This document shows, piece by piece, positions 47,582-55,243 of a stretch of DNA of 64,000 nt. How positions within the stretch are numbered: position 1 is the stretch's first letter; each line of letters opens with the position of its first letter. Source of the stretch: VAXT01 sp963850415 (GTDB taxonomy: Bacteria > Actinomycetota > Thermoleophilia > Gaiellales > Gaiellaceae); contig CAWKLE010000003.1 of the NCBI GenBank assembly GCA_963850415.1, positions 1,116,001 through 1,180,000 of the forward strand, given 5' to 3'. The position numbers and the translations under genes were made by a program. The notes below the pieces were generated by a model, which saw nothing but the letters and a program-made list of their open reading frames with translations, made no database searches and was not told where the DNA came from.

Positions 47582-48797
47582 GCAGCGCCTCCCGATCGCG
47601 CGGAACACCGCGACCCTGGCGGTCATCCAGGCGCTCTACTCGACAGTCCTGCAACTCAGCGCCGCGGTGCTGTCCCTGTCGTTCGTCCTCGTGACCGGAT
47701 TCCGGTCGCTGCTCGGGGCAGGCCCGGCGATCTTCCTGACGGCCTCGGCGCTGGCCGCCCTCCCAGCCGGGCGCGCCATGGACCGCTTCGGCCGCGTCCC
47801 CGTGATCGTCGTCGGTTTCCTCCTCGGCTCGATCGGCTACACCCTCGCTGCCGTTGGCACCCACTGGGGCTCGGGAGTCGCGCTCATCACAGGCTTCGCG
47901 TTCGCTGGGATCGCCGGAGCTGTGACGCTCCTGATCAGAACTGCGGCGGGCGACATGTATCCGCCCGAACGCCGAGCGCGCGGCATCTCGTACGTCCTCT
48001 TCGGCTCGGTCTTCGGCGCGGTGCTGGGCCCGTCGCTCTTCGGGCCGCTGTTCGCGGGCAAGGACGTCGCCGCCGACACGCTGACCGTGCCGTGGCTCGC
48101 CGCGGCCGGCCTGTCGCTCGTTACCTGCGGGCTCGCGCTGACGGTGCGGCCGGACACGAAGGTGATTGCGGAGCGGATCGCGCCCGATCGGCTGACAAGC
48201 GCGACGACCGAAGCCGCTCCGCTCAGGGAGATCCTGCGACGGCCGGGCGTGATTCCGGCAATGCTGGCCGCGATCGCGAGCTTCGGCGTGATGGTCTCGG
48301 TCATGAACCTGACCGGGTTCGTCGTCGTCGAGCACCACCACCACTCGCAGCAGTCGGTCTTCCCGATCATCGGCGCGCATGTGCTCGGGATGTACGCCCT
48401 GGTGCTCGTGATCGGGACGCTGATCGACAAGATCGGGCGCGGTCCCGCGCTCGCCGGTGGGCTGTTCGTAATGGCGATCTCCTGTGCCGGGCTGACCTGG
48501 GCGACGAGCGTGCCGACGACTGCGCTTCTCCTCTTCGGCCTCGGCATCGGCTGGAACCTGTCGTTCGTCGCGGCCACCGCGCAGCTTGCCGACGCGACAT
48601 TGCCTGCGGAGCGCGGAAAGCTCCTCGGCTTCAGCGATCTGCTCTCGGGACTGACCGCCGCGGCGCTCGCGTTGCTCGGCGGGGTCGCCCTGGACGTGCT
48701 CGGAGTGGCGGCGCTCGCACTCGGCGCAACCGCGATCGCGGTCGCTCCGGCGATCTTCCTCGCCAGGATCCGGCCCGCCCCCGAGCCCGCCGCGTAA
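47574..48797 (+). CDS. MFS transporter (12 helices)
   Basis: A 407-aa major-facilitator exporter. Motif A is AGRAMDRFGRVPVIVVGFLL, followed by 12 hydrophobic segments. The central loop holds a histidine cluster (VVVEHHHHSQQSVFP) that could sense or bind metals or acid. The substrate is unknown. TTG start at 47574 lies inside the last codons of the glycosylase-like gene. It ends 46 bases before rplM. Confidence 0.85.
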   Translation: MSEQRLPIARNTATLAVIQALYSTVLQLSAAVLSLSFVLVTGFRSLLGAGPAIFLTASALAALPAGRAMDRFGRVPVIVVGFLLGSIGYTLAAVGTHWGSGVALITGFAFAGIAGAVTLLIRTAAGDMYPPERRARGISYVLFGSVFGAVLGPSLFGPLFAGKDVAADTLTVPWLAAAGLSLVTCGLALTVRPDTKVIAERIAPDRLTSATTEAAPLREILRRPGVIPAMLAAIASFGVMVSVMNLTGFVVVEHHHHSQQSVFPIIGAHVLGMYALVLVIGTLIDKIGRGPALAGGLFVMAISCAGLTWATSVPTTALLLFGLGIGWNLSFVAATAQLADATLPAERGKLLGFSDLLSGLTAAALALLGGVALDVLGVAALALGATAIAVAPAIFLARIRPAPEPAA

Positions 48798-48804
48798 TCG
48801 TTGG

Positions 48805-48810
48805 TACAAT
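48805..48810 (+). promoter_or_regulatory. -10 hexamer of the rplM-rpsI transcript
   Basis: TACAAT 33 bases before the rplM ATG, leaving a leader of about 27 bases. No clear -35. Confidence 0.4.
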
Positions 48811-48843
48811 CGCGCCCCGGCGGGCCACGAGCTCGCCGCTTCT

Positions 48844-49290
48844 ATGCAGAAAACGTGGAACGCAAAGCCCGGCGAGATCGAGCGCCACTGGTACGTCGTC
48901 GACGCCGAGGGGAAGACCCTGGGCCGGCTCGCGACGCAGATCGCCGAGACACTCCGCGGCAAGGGCAAGCCGCAGTACACGCCGCACGTCGACACCGGTG
49001 ACTTCGTCGTCGTCGTCAACGCGGAGAAGATCGCGGTCACGGGTAAAAAGCTCGACGACAAGATGTACCACCGGCACTCCGGCTATCCGGGTGGCCTCCG
49101 TAGCCGTCCGCTCCGCGAGGAGCTCGCGCGGCGGCCCACTGAAGTGCTCCGCAAGGCCGTCAGAGGGATGCTTCCCCGAAACCGTCTCGGCCGCGCACAG
49201 CTGCTCAAGTTGAAGGTGTACGCAGGCCCCGAGCATCCGCACGAGGCCCAGTCGCCGAAGCCGCTGTCACTGGAGGATGCAAATGGCTGA
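48844..49290 (+). CDS. rplM: Ribosomal protein L13
   Basis: 50S subunit protein L13, 148 aa. QKTWNAKPGEIERHWYVVDA, KTLGRLATQIAETLRGKGKP, YTPHVDTGDFVVVVNAEKIA, KKLDDKMYHRHSGYPGGLRS and VRGMLPRNRLGRAQLLKLKV are all characteristic. ATG at 48844. The stop overlaps the start region of rpsI, the usual L13-S9 pair. Confidence 0.97.
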   Translation: MQKTWNAKPGEIERHWYVVDAEGKTLGRLATQIAETLRGKGKPQYTPHVDTGDFVVVVNAEKIAVTGKKLDDKMYHRHSGYPGGLRSRPLREELARRPTEVLRKAVRGMLPRNRLGRAQLLKLKVYAGPEHPHEAQSPKPLSLEDANG

Positions 49291-49678
49291 GCAGGCTCAG
49301 TACCAGGGCACCGGGAAGCGCAAGACCTCCGTCGCGCGCGTCATCCTGCGGCCCGGCGACGGGACGACCTGGGTCAACGGGCGCACGCTCGAGGAGTACT
49401 TTCCGCGCGCGACGCATCGCACGACGGTGATGGCTCCGCTCAGGCTCGCGGGGGCCGAGGGCCGCTACGACCTGCGCGTCCGCGTCCAGGGAGGCGGGCC
49501 CACGGGTCAGGCAGGCGCGGTTCGGCACGGAATCGCCCGCGCCCTCGTCGAGGCCGATCCCGAGTTGCGCATCCCGCTCAAGCGCGAAGGCTTCCTCACG
49601 CGGGACGCGCGCAAGGTCGAGCGCAAGAAGGCCGGCCTGCACAAGGCGCGCAAGGCGCCCCAGTTCTCCAAGCGCTAA
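49283..49678 (+). CDS. rpsI: Ribosomal protein S9
   Basis: 30S subunit protein S9, 131 aa. YQGTGKRKTSVARVILRPGD, WVNGRTLEEYFPRATHRTTV, GGGPTGQAGAVRHGIARALV and the C-terminal KAPQFSKR that reaches the P-site tRNA. ATG at 49283 is preferred over 49277 because GGAGG then has proper spacing. Directly followed by glmM (TAA then TTG). Confidence 0.97.
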   Translation: MAEQAQYQGTGKRKTSVARVILRPGDGTTWVNGRTLEEYFPRATHRTTVMAPLRLAGAEGRYDLRVRVQGGGPTGQAGAVRHGIARALVEADPELRIPLKREGFLTRDARKVERKKAGLHKARKAPQFSKR

Positions 49679-50944
49679 TTGGCGCGCCGCTACTTCGGCA
49701 CCGACGGCGTCCGCGGCGTGGTCGGTCAGGACCTGTCCCGGGACCTGGTGCAGAGACTGGGCCGTGCGAGCGCTGCCTGGTCGGGACGTGGCCGCGTATT
49801 CGTCGGGCGGGACACGCGCGGCTCGGGGCCCGACCTGGAGGAGGCGTTCGCCGAAGGAGTCGCAGCCGCAGGTGGGAACGCCGTTCTCGCCGGCGTGCTG
49901 CCGACGCCGGCCGTCGCGCTGCTCGCGCTCGATCTCGGGGTCGTGATCTCCGCCTCGCACAACCCTCCGCAGTACAACGGCGTCAAGTTCTTCGACGCCG
50001 AGGGCCGCAAGCTGACCGACTCCTCCGAGGAGGAGATCGAGGCGCTCCTCGATGCGGCGCCGGCCGAGACCCCGGGTGCGATCGACCACGTCGACGTTGC
50101 CACCGACAGCTACCTCGAGCACATCGTCGAGCGGTTCGGGACCGACCTGACCGGCCTCAGGATCGCCGTCGATTGCGCCAACGGCGCCTACTCGGGCATC
50201 GCGCCGCAGGCCTTCGAGCAGCTCGGCGCCGAGGTCACTGCGGTCGCGTCCGACCCCGACGGCGAGAACATCAACGTCGGCTGCGGCGCGACCGACCTCT
50301 CGCTCCTGCAGCGCGTCGTGACCGACGGCCGCTTCGACCTCGGCATCGCCTTCGACGGCGACGGCGACCGGATGCTCGCGGTCGACGGGGACGGGAACGC
50401 GGTCGACGGCGACCAGATCCTCGCCGTCCTCGCGCTCGACCTGGAGGTCGACCTCGTTGCGGTCACGGTGATGACGAACCTCGGCTTCCACCGGCTGATG
50501 GGCGAGCGCGGGATCGAGGTCGTGATCACGGACGTCGGCGACCGCTACGTGCTCGAGGCGCTCCGCGAGCGCGACGGGCTGCTCGGCGGCGAGCAGTCCG
50601 GCCACATCATCTACCTGCGTGACCACGTGACCGGCGACGGCCTCGCTGCGGCGCTTCTCCTCTGCGGCGCGCTGAAAGGGCGAACGCTCCGCGAGGCGGC
50701 GGCCGTCATGCCGCGCTACCCACAGGTGCAGGAAAACGTGCCGGTGGCCGGGAAGACACTGCCGCCGGAGTTGCTCGCCGAGGTCGAGCGGATGAACCGA
50801 GAACTGGCTTCAGAAGGGCGGATTCTCGTCCGGCCCTCGGGAACCGAGCCGGTCGTGCGCGTCCTCGCCGAGGCGAGGGATTTCCAAAAGGCAACAGAGC
50901 TGTGTGCTAGCATCAGCGACCTGGTTCGACGAGAGCTCGGTTGA
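49679..50944 (+). CDS. glmM: Phosphoglucosamine mutase
   Basis: Interconverts glucosamine 6- and 1-phosphate for UDP-GlcNAc and cell-wall synthesis. 421 aa. RRYFGTDGVRGVVGQDL, the phosphoserine loop VISASHNPPQYNGVKFF, the metal loop GIAFDGDGDRMLAVD, GLLGGEQSGHIIYLRD and the phosphate-binding LVRPSGTEPVVRVLAE are all present. TTG start at 49679 abuts the rpsI stop. The neighbour glmS makes its substrate. Confidence 0.96.
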   Translation: MARRYFGTDGVRGVVGQDLSRDLVQRLGRASAAWSGRGRVFVGRDTRGSGPDLEEAFAEGVAAAGGNAVLAGVLPTPAVALLALDLGVVISASHNPPQYNGVKFFDAEGRKLTDSSEEEIEALLDAAPAETPGAIDHVDVATDSYLEHIVERFGTDLTGLRIAVDCANGAYSGIAPQAFEQLGAEVTAVASDPDGENINVGCGATDLSLLQRVVTDGRFDLGIAFDGDGDRMLAVDGDGNAVDGDQILAVLALDLEVDLVAVTVMTNLGFHRLMGERGIEVVITDVGDRYVLEALRERDGLLGGEQSGHIIYLRDHVTGDGLAAALLLCGALKGRTLREAAAVMPRYPQVQENVPVAGKTLPPELLAEVERMNRELASEGRILVRPSGTEPVVRVLAEARDFQKATELCASISDLVRRELG

Positions 50945-50945
50945 T

Positions 50946-50983
50946 CGGCCTCCGACGCGGGGGGTCGGGAAGGCCGGGCTTTT
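50946..50983 (+). terminator. Terminator-like hairpin between glmM and glmS
   Basis: Nested stem: CGGCCT (50946-50951) with AGGCCG (50971-50976) and CCGAC (50952-50956) with GTCGG (50964-50968), followed by GGC and TTTT (50980-50983). It lies just after the glmM stop. It could end the rplM-rpsI-glmM transcript or attenuate a transcript entering glmS from a TAGCAT -10 at 50907-50912. Confidence 0.6.
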
Positions 50984-51008
50984 GCGCTTCAAAAGGGAGG
51001 TTGAGGGC

Positions 51009-52841
51009 ATGTGCGGAATCATCGGATACGTCGGGCCACGGCGCGCGAAGCCTCTGCTCATCCACGGCCTGGAGCGCCTCGAGTACCGCGGTTATGACTC
51101 AGCCGGCCTCGCGCTGCTGGAGGACGACGGCCTCGACTACACCCGGGCGGTTGGCAACCTCTCCAACCTGAAGCAGATCGCGAAGCACAACGGCTCGCAG
51201 TCCTCGACCGGGCTCGGCCACACGCGCTGGGCGACGCACGGCAAGGTCTCCGAACAGAACGCGCACCCGCTCACGGGCTGCGACGAAGCGAGGGTCGCGG
51301 TCGTCCTGAACGGCATCGTCGAGAACTTCCGCGAGCTCAAGGCCTCGCTCGAGAAGGACGGGCACGAGTTCACCACCGAGACGGACGCCGAGGTCGTCGT
51401 CCACCTCGTCGAGCGGCACTACGACGGAGATCTCGCTGCCGCCGTGCGCGCCGCCTACCAGGAGCTCGAGGGCCACTTCGCGTTCGTCGTCGTCCACCGC
51501 GACCATCCGGAGCAGCTCGTCGGCGCGCGGGTCCAGTGTCCGCTGATCGTCGGCGTCGGCGACGGCGAGATGTTCCTCGCCTCGGCGGCGACCGCGTTCC
51601 TGCGCGATACGAACAGGCTCCAGCTGATCGAGGACGGCGAGGTCGTCTCGATCACGCCCGAGGGCGCCACCTTCACGTCCGTCGAGAACGGCTCCGAGCC
51701 GATCGACCGCGAGGTGGTGACGGTCGACTGGGACGACGAGGCGGCCGAGAAGTCAGGCTACGAGACGTTCATGCTCAAGGAGATCTACGAGCAGCCGGAA
51801 GGCGTCCGCGAGACGATCGGCGACCGCGTCCGCCACGGCAAGCTGCTGCTCGAGAGCCTCGGGCTGACCGACAAGGAGATCCGCAACCTGAGGCGGATCG
51901 TTGTCCTCGCGTGCGGCACGTCGTACCACGCCGGCGTCGTCGGCCGGTACGTGATCGAGGAGTGGGCGCGCATCCCGGTCGAGCCGGACATCGCGAGCGA
52001 GTGGCGCTACCGGAACCCGGTGCTGTCGAAGGACACGCTCGTGATCGGGATCTCCCAGTCGGGCGAGACCGCGGACGTGCTGGCCGCGATGAAGCTGGCC
52101 CGCGAGAAGGGCGCGCGAACCGTCGCGATCACGAACATGATGGGCTCGCAGCTGACCCGCCAGGTCGACTCCGTGCTCTACACGCGGACCGGCCTCGAGG
52201 TGGGAGTCGCGGCCTCGAAAACGTTCACCGCCCAGGTCGCGCTGGTCAGCCTGATCGCGCTCAAGCTCGCCGAGGTGAAGAAGACGATCCCGCAGGAGGA
52301 GATCGAGTTCATCCTCGACCAGCTCTACGAGCTGCCGGAGAAGATGCAGGCGTTCCTCGACGGGAGCCACCCGGTCGAGGAGATCGCGCAGCGCTACTAC
52401 GACCGGCCCTTCTTCCTCTATCTCGGGCGGCACATCGGGCTGCCGGTCGCGCTCGAGGGCGCGCTCAAGCTGAAGGAGATCTCGTACATCCCGACCGAGG
52501 CGTACTCCGCCGGCGAGATGAAGCACGGCCCGATCGCGCTGCTCGACGCCGACACGCCCGTGGTCTGCGTCGCCACCAACTCGCACGTCTACGACAAGGT
52601 CGTCTCGAACATCCAGGAGACGAGGGCGCGCGGCGCGCACGTGATCGCGATCGCCACGGACGGGAACGAGGACATCCAGCATCACGCCGACGACGTCATC
52701 TACGTCCCGAAGACGCCCGCGTTCCTGCAGGCGGTCCTCGCGATCCTGCCGCTCCAGCTCCTCGCGTACCGCATCGCCCGGCTGAAGGGCCTGAACGTCG
52801 ACCAGCCGCGCAACCTGGCGAAGACCGTCACCGTCGAGTAG
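51009..52841 (+). CDS. glmS: Glutamine-fructose-6-phosphate aminotransferase
   Basis: Makes glucosamine 6-phosphate. 610 aa. The N-terminal glutaminase starts with the processed nucleophile Cys2 (MCGIIGYVGPRRAKPLLIHG), with RLEYRGYDSAGLAL and HTRWATHGKVSEQNAHPL. Two SIS isomerase domains follow (VLACGTSYHAGVVGRYVIEE, GISQSGETADVLAAMKLARE; PTEAYSAGEMKHGPIALLDA) and the C-terminal LKGLNVDQPRNLAKTVTVE. AAAAGGGAGG eight bases before ATG 51009 gives a strong ribosome site, unlike leaderless neighbours. No glmS ribozyme is seen. Confidence 0.97.
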   Translation: MCGIIGYVGPRRAKPLLIHGLERLEYRGYDSAGLALLEDDGLDYTRAVGNLSNLKQIAKHNGSQSSTGLGHTRWATHGKVSEQNAHPLTGCDEARVAVVLNGIVENFRELKASLEKDGHEFTTETDAEVVVHLVERHYDGDLAAAVRAAYQELEGHFAFVVVHRDHPEQLVGARVQCPLIVGVGDGEMFLASAATAFLRDTNRLQLIEDGEVVSITPEGATFTSVENGSEPIDREVVTVDWDDEAAEKSGYETFMLKEIYEQPEGVRETIGDRVRHGKLLLESLGLTDKEIRNLRRIVVLACGTSYHAGVVGRYVIEEWARIPVEPDIASEWRYRNPVLSKDTLVIGISQSGETADVLAAMKLAREKGARTVAITNMMGSQLTRQVDSVLYTRTGLEVGVAASKTFTAQVALVSLIALKLAEVKKTIPQEEIEFILDQLYELPEKMQAFLDGSHPVEEIAQRYYDRPFFLYLGRHIGLPVALEGALKLKEISYIPTEAYSAGEMKHGPIALLDADTPVVCVATNSHVYDKVVSNIQETRARGAHVIAIATDGNEDIQHHADDVIYVPKTPAFLQAVLAILPLQLLAYRIARLKGLNVDQPRNLAKTVTVE

Positions 52842-52904
52842 CGGTAGGCGCTCCACCCTTTCGAGGGAGGTCGCCCGGCGCGGAACCCGCGAAGCTGAGG
52901 CGGA

Positions 52905-53723
52905 ATGCCTGCGGCGTCGCGTTACCTCCTGCTCCTGTGTGCCGGCCTCTGCTTCGCGGTCACGTTCGGAGCCTTCCTCGTCTACGAGCGCCCCGGGCTC
53001 GGGCTGGGGCACTTCTACTACCTGGGAATCGCCCTCGCCGCGATGGCTGTCGGGCCGAGGCTCGGGATGGCCGCGGGGTTGCTGGCGACGGGCCTCTACG
53101 CCAGCGGCGTCGTCCTGAATCCGCACATCCAGTCGAACGAGGTGCTGCGCGAGGGGACGCTCACGCGGGCCTTCACGTACGTCACGATCGGCGGCCTGAT
53201 CGGCTGGTTCGCCGGGCGCAACCGCACGATGCTGGCGGAGCTCCGCGTTCTTGCCGAACGCGACTCGCTCACGGGCCTCCCGAACACGAGGGCGTTCGAG
53301 GCGGCCATCACGAGGCGCCTGGCCGCCGACCGCCCGTTCCTGCTCATGCTCGCCGACATGGACGCGCTCAAGGACTTCAACCGCGACGAGGGCTTCGCTG
53401 CGGGCAGCGAGGCGCTTCGACGGCTCGCCGACCGGCTCGCGAAGTCGTTCGGACCGGAAGACGACGTGGCGCGGGTCGGGAGCGACGAGTTCGCGATCCT
53501 CGCTTCGGTCCAGGGCTCCGATGGAGGCGCGCGGCTCGCGGCGCGTCTCGAGCGCATGCTCGCGGACGGTCGCACCAAGACGACGCTCGGCTGGGCCGCC
53601 TTCCCGCACGAAGGCGACAACGCGCTCGCGCTCTACCGGGCCGCGAGCGAGCGGCTCTACGCGCGCAAGGTGATGCGGAGCTACCTGCGGCCCGTGCCCG
53701 AGCCGGTCGAAGCGTCGGGCTAG
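52905..53723 (+). CDS. Membrane-bound GGDEF-domain protein
   Basis: A 272-aa protein with about four membrane helices in residues 5-108 (RYLLLLCAGLCFAVTFGAFL, GIALAAMAVGPRLGMAAGLL) and a GGDEF domain after residue 118 (LAERDSLTGLPNTRAFEAAI, MLADMDALKDFNRDEGFAAG). The active-site loop reads VGSDEF: GSDEF rather than GGDEF. The inhibitory RxxD site is not obvious. It could make cyclic di-GMP or be a degenerate receptor; activity is uncertain. ATG at 52905. Its stop overlaps the convergent ABC gene end by four bases. Confidence 0.85.
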   Translation: MPAASRYLLLLCAGLCFAVTFGAFLVYERPGLGLGHFYYLGIALAAMAVGPRLGMAAGLLATGLYASGVVLNPHIQSNEVLREGTLTRAFTYVTIGGLIGWFAGRNRTMLAELRVLAERDSLTGLPNTRAFEAAITRRLAADRPFLLMLADMDALKDFNRDEGFAAGSEALRRLADRLAKSFGPEDDVARVGSDEFAILASVQGSDGGARLAARLERMLADGRTKTTLGWAAFPHEGDNALALYRAASERLYARKVMRSYLRPVPEPVEASG

Positions 53724-55243
53724 GCGAGCGAAAGCTCTGCGTCGGCCTGCTCGATGACGGCCGGGTCGTGCGTCGCGCAGACGACCGCGATTCCGCGCTC
53801 GCGTGCGATGCGCGAGAGTAGCTCGCCGATCGCGAGCGCGTTCGCGTAGTCGAGCCGCGCCGTCGGCTCGTCCGCGAGCAGGAGGTCGGGCTCGGAGGCG
53901 AGCGCGCGGGCGATCGCGACGCGCTCCTGCTCGCCCGTCGAGAGCCTCGAGACTCGCTGTTCCGTGAGCTGCTCGAGCCCGACGACCGCCAGCGTCTCGC
54001 GCGCCTGCCCGTCGTTGTCGTCGAGCCCGCGCAGGCCGAGAAAGAGCTCGACGTTCTCGCGGACGCTGAGGAAGGGGACGAGCGGTGGCTCCTGGGCGAC
54101 GACTGCGAGCCGGTCGCGGCGGAACGCGGCGCGGCCGGCCCGGTCGAGCTGGTCGATCCGTTCGCCGAGCACGACGACCTCGCCCGCGCTCGGGAGGTCG
54201 AGCCCGGCGAGCAGGTGCAGGAGCGTCGTCTTGCCCGAGCCCGACGGCCCGGTGACGACGGTCAGCCTGTCGGGCGCGATCGCCGCGCTCAGGCCGGAGA
54301 GGATGGTTCTCTCACCCGTGCGCTGGACGAGATTCCGGACCTCGATCGCGACGCCGTCGGCCGGCGCGGCCGGGGCGGGCTTCGGCGTCTCGGCTTCCGC
54401 GGCCGGCACGTCCTCGGTGCCTTCGATCAGCACCGAGTGCTCGGCGAGCCTCGCCCGCGCGCGCGTACCGATGCCGCCGCGGCGCAGGAGCTCTTCCGGC
54501 ACGCGGAGCCAGCCTCCGCGGGCGACGACGATCTCCTCGCTGTCCGGCTGCGCCCTGGCCTGCTCGGCGCTCACCCGTCCGTCACGGATGTGGACGATGC
54601 GGTCGGCGATCGACGCCGAGCCCGGGTCGTGGCTGACGACGATCGCGGTCGTGCCCTGCGCGCGGGCCAGTTCTCCGATCAGCTCGTAGACGACCGCGGC
54701 GTTCTTCGCATCGAGCTCGCCGGTCGGCTCATCGGCGAGCAAAAGCCGCGGGCGGTGCGCGAGCGCGGCGCAGAGCGCGACCCGCTGCTGCTCGCCGCCC
54801 GAGAGCTCGTGCGGGTACGCGCCGGCCCGGTCCTCGAGCCCGACCTGGTCGAGGAGCTCGGCCGTCCGCCTGCGCTGCTCGCGCGGCGACTCGCCTGCGA
54901 GTGCGAGCCTGAGCGAGACGAGCTCCGCGGCCGTCAGCTCGGGTGCGAGCGCCTGCCCGTAGCGCTGGTCCGCGTAACCGAGCTGCCGGCTCCGGTAGCG
55001 ATCGAGCCCGCGGCCGCGCAGGCGGCGCAGGTCGATGCCCGCGACCCGAACCCGTCCCGCCGAGGGCCGGTCGAGCCCGGCGAGGATCCGGAGCAACGTC
55101 GTCTTGCCGGAGCCGCTCGGTCCGAGCACGGCGACGACCTCGCTTTCATGCACCGTGAGGCTGAGCCCCTGGAGCGCGGCGGCCGTCCCCTCGTCCGTGG
55201 AGTAGACGCGGAAGACGTCCTCGATCTCGACAGCGAGCGTCAT
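53720..55243 (-). CDS. ABC transporter with two fused ATPase domains (FtsX/MacB-type)
   Basis: A 507-aa protein with two LolD/MacB-like nucleotide-binding domains. NBD1: Walker A GPSGSGKT (41-48), signature LSGGEQQR, Walker B LLLADEP, H-loop SHD. NBD2: Walker A GPSGSGKT (332-339), signature LSTGEQER (degenerate), Walker B LLLADEP, H-loop THD. The linker (about 237-298) has GGWLRVPEELLRRGGI, resembling an AbrB/SpoVT-like strand-loop, then a Pro/Ala-rich stretch. It would power the large FtsX-like permease, whose stop overlaps the ATG at 55243. Role probably export or envelope lipoprotein/lipid handling; this is inferred. Confidence 0.88.
   Translation of the reverse strand: MTLAVEIEDVFRVYSTDEGTAAALQGLSLTVHESEVVAVLGPSGSGKTTLLRILAGLDRPSAGRVRVAGIDLRRLRGRGLDRYRSRQLGYADQRYGQALAPELTAAELVSLRLALAGESPREQRRRTAELLDQVGLEDRAGAYPHELSGGEQQRVALCAALAHRPRLLLADEPTGELDAKNAAVVYELIGELARAQGTTAIVVSHDPGSASIADRIVHIRDGRVSAEQARAQPDSEEIVVARGGWLRVPEELLRRGGIGTRARARLAEHSVLIEGTEDVPAAEAETPKPAPAAPADGVAIEVRNLVQRTGERTILSGLSAAIAPDRLTVVTGPSGSGKTTLLHLLAGLDLPSAGEVVVLGERIDQLDRAGRAAFRRDRLAVVAQEPPLVPFLSVRENVELFLGLRGLDDNDGQARETLAVVGLEQLTEQRVSRLSTGEQERVAIARALASEPDLLLADEPTARLDYANALAIGELLSRIARERGIAVVCATHDPAVIEQADAELSLA

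Noticed and set aside
52842..52904. Possible cyclic-di-GMP riboswitch before the GGDEF gene
   Set aside because: The gap of 63 bases lacks the conserved GEMM core and is too short.
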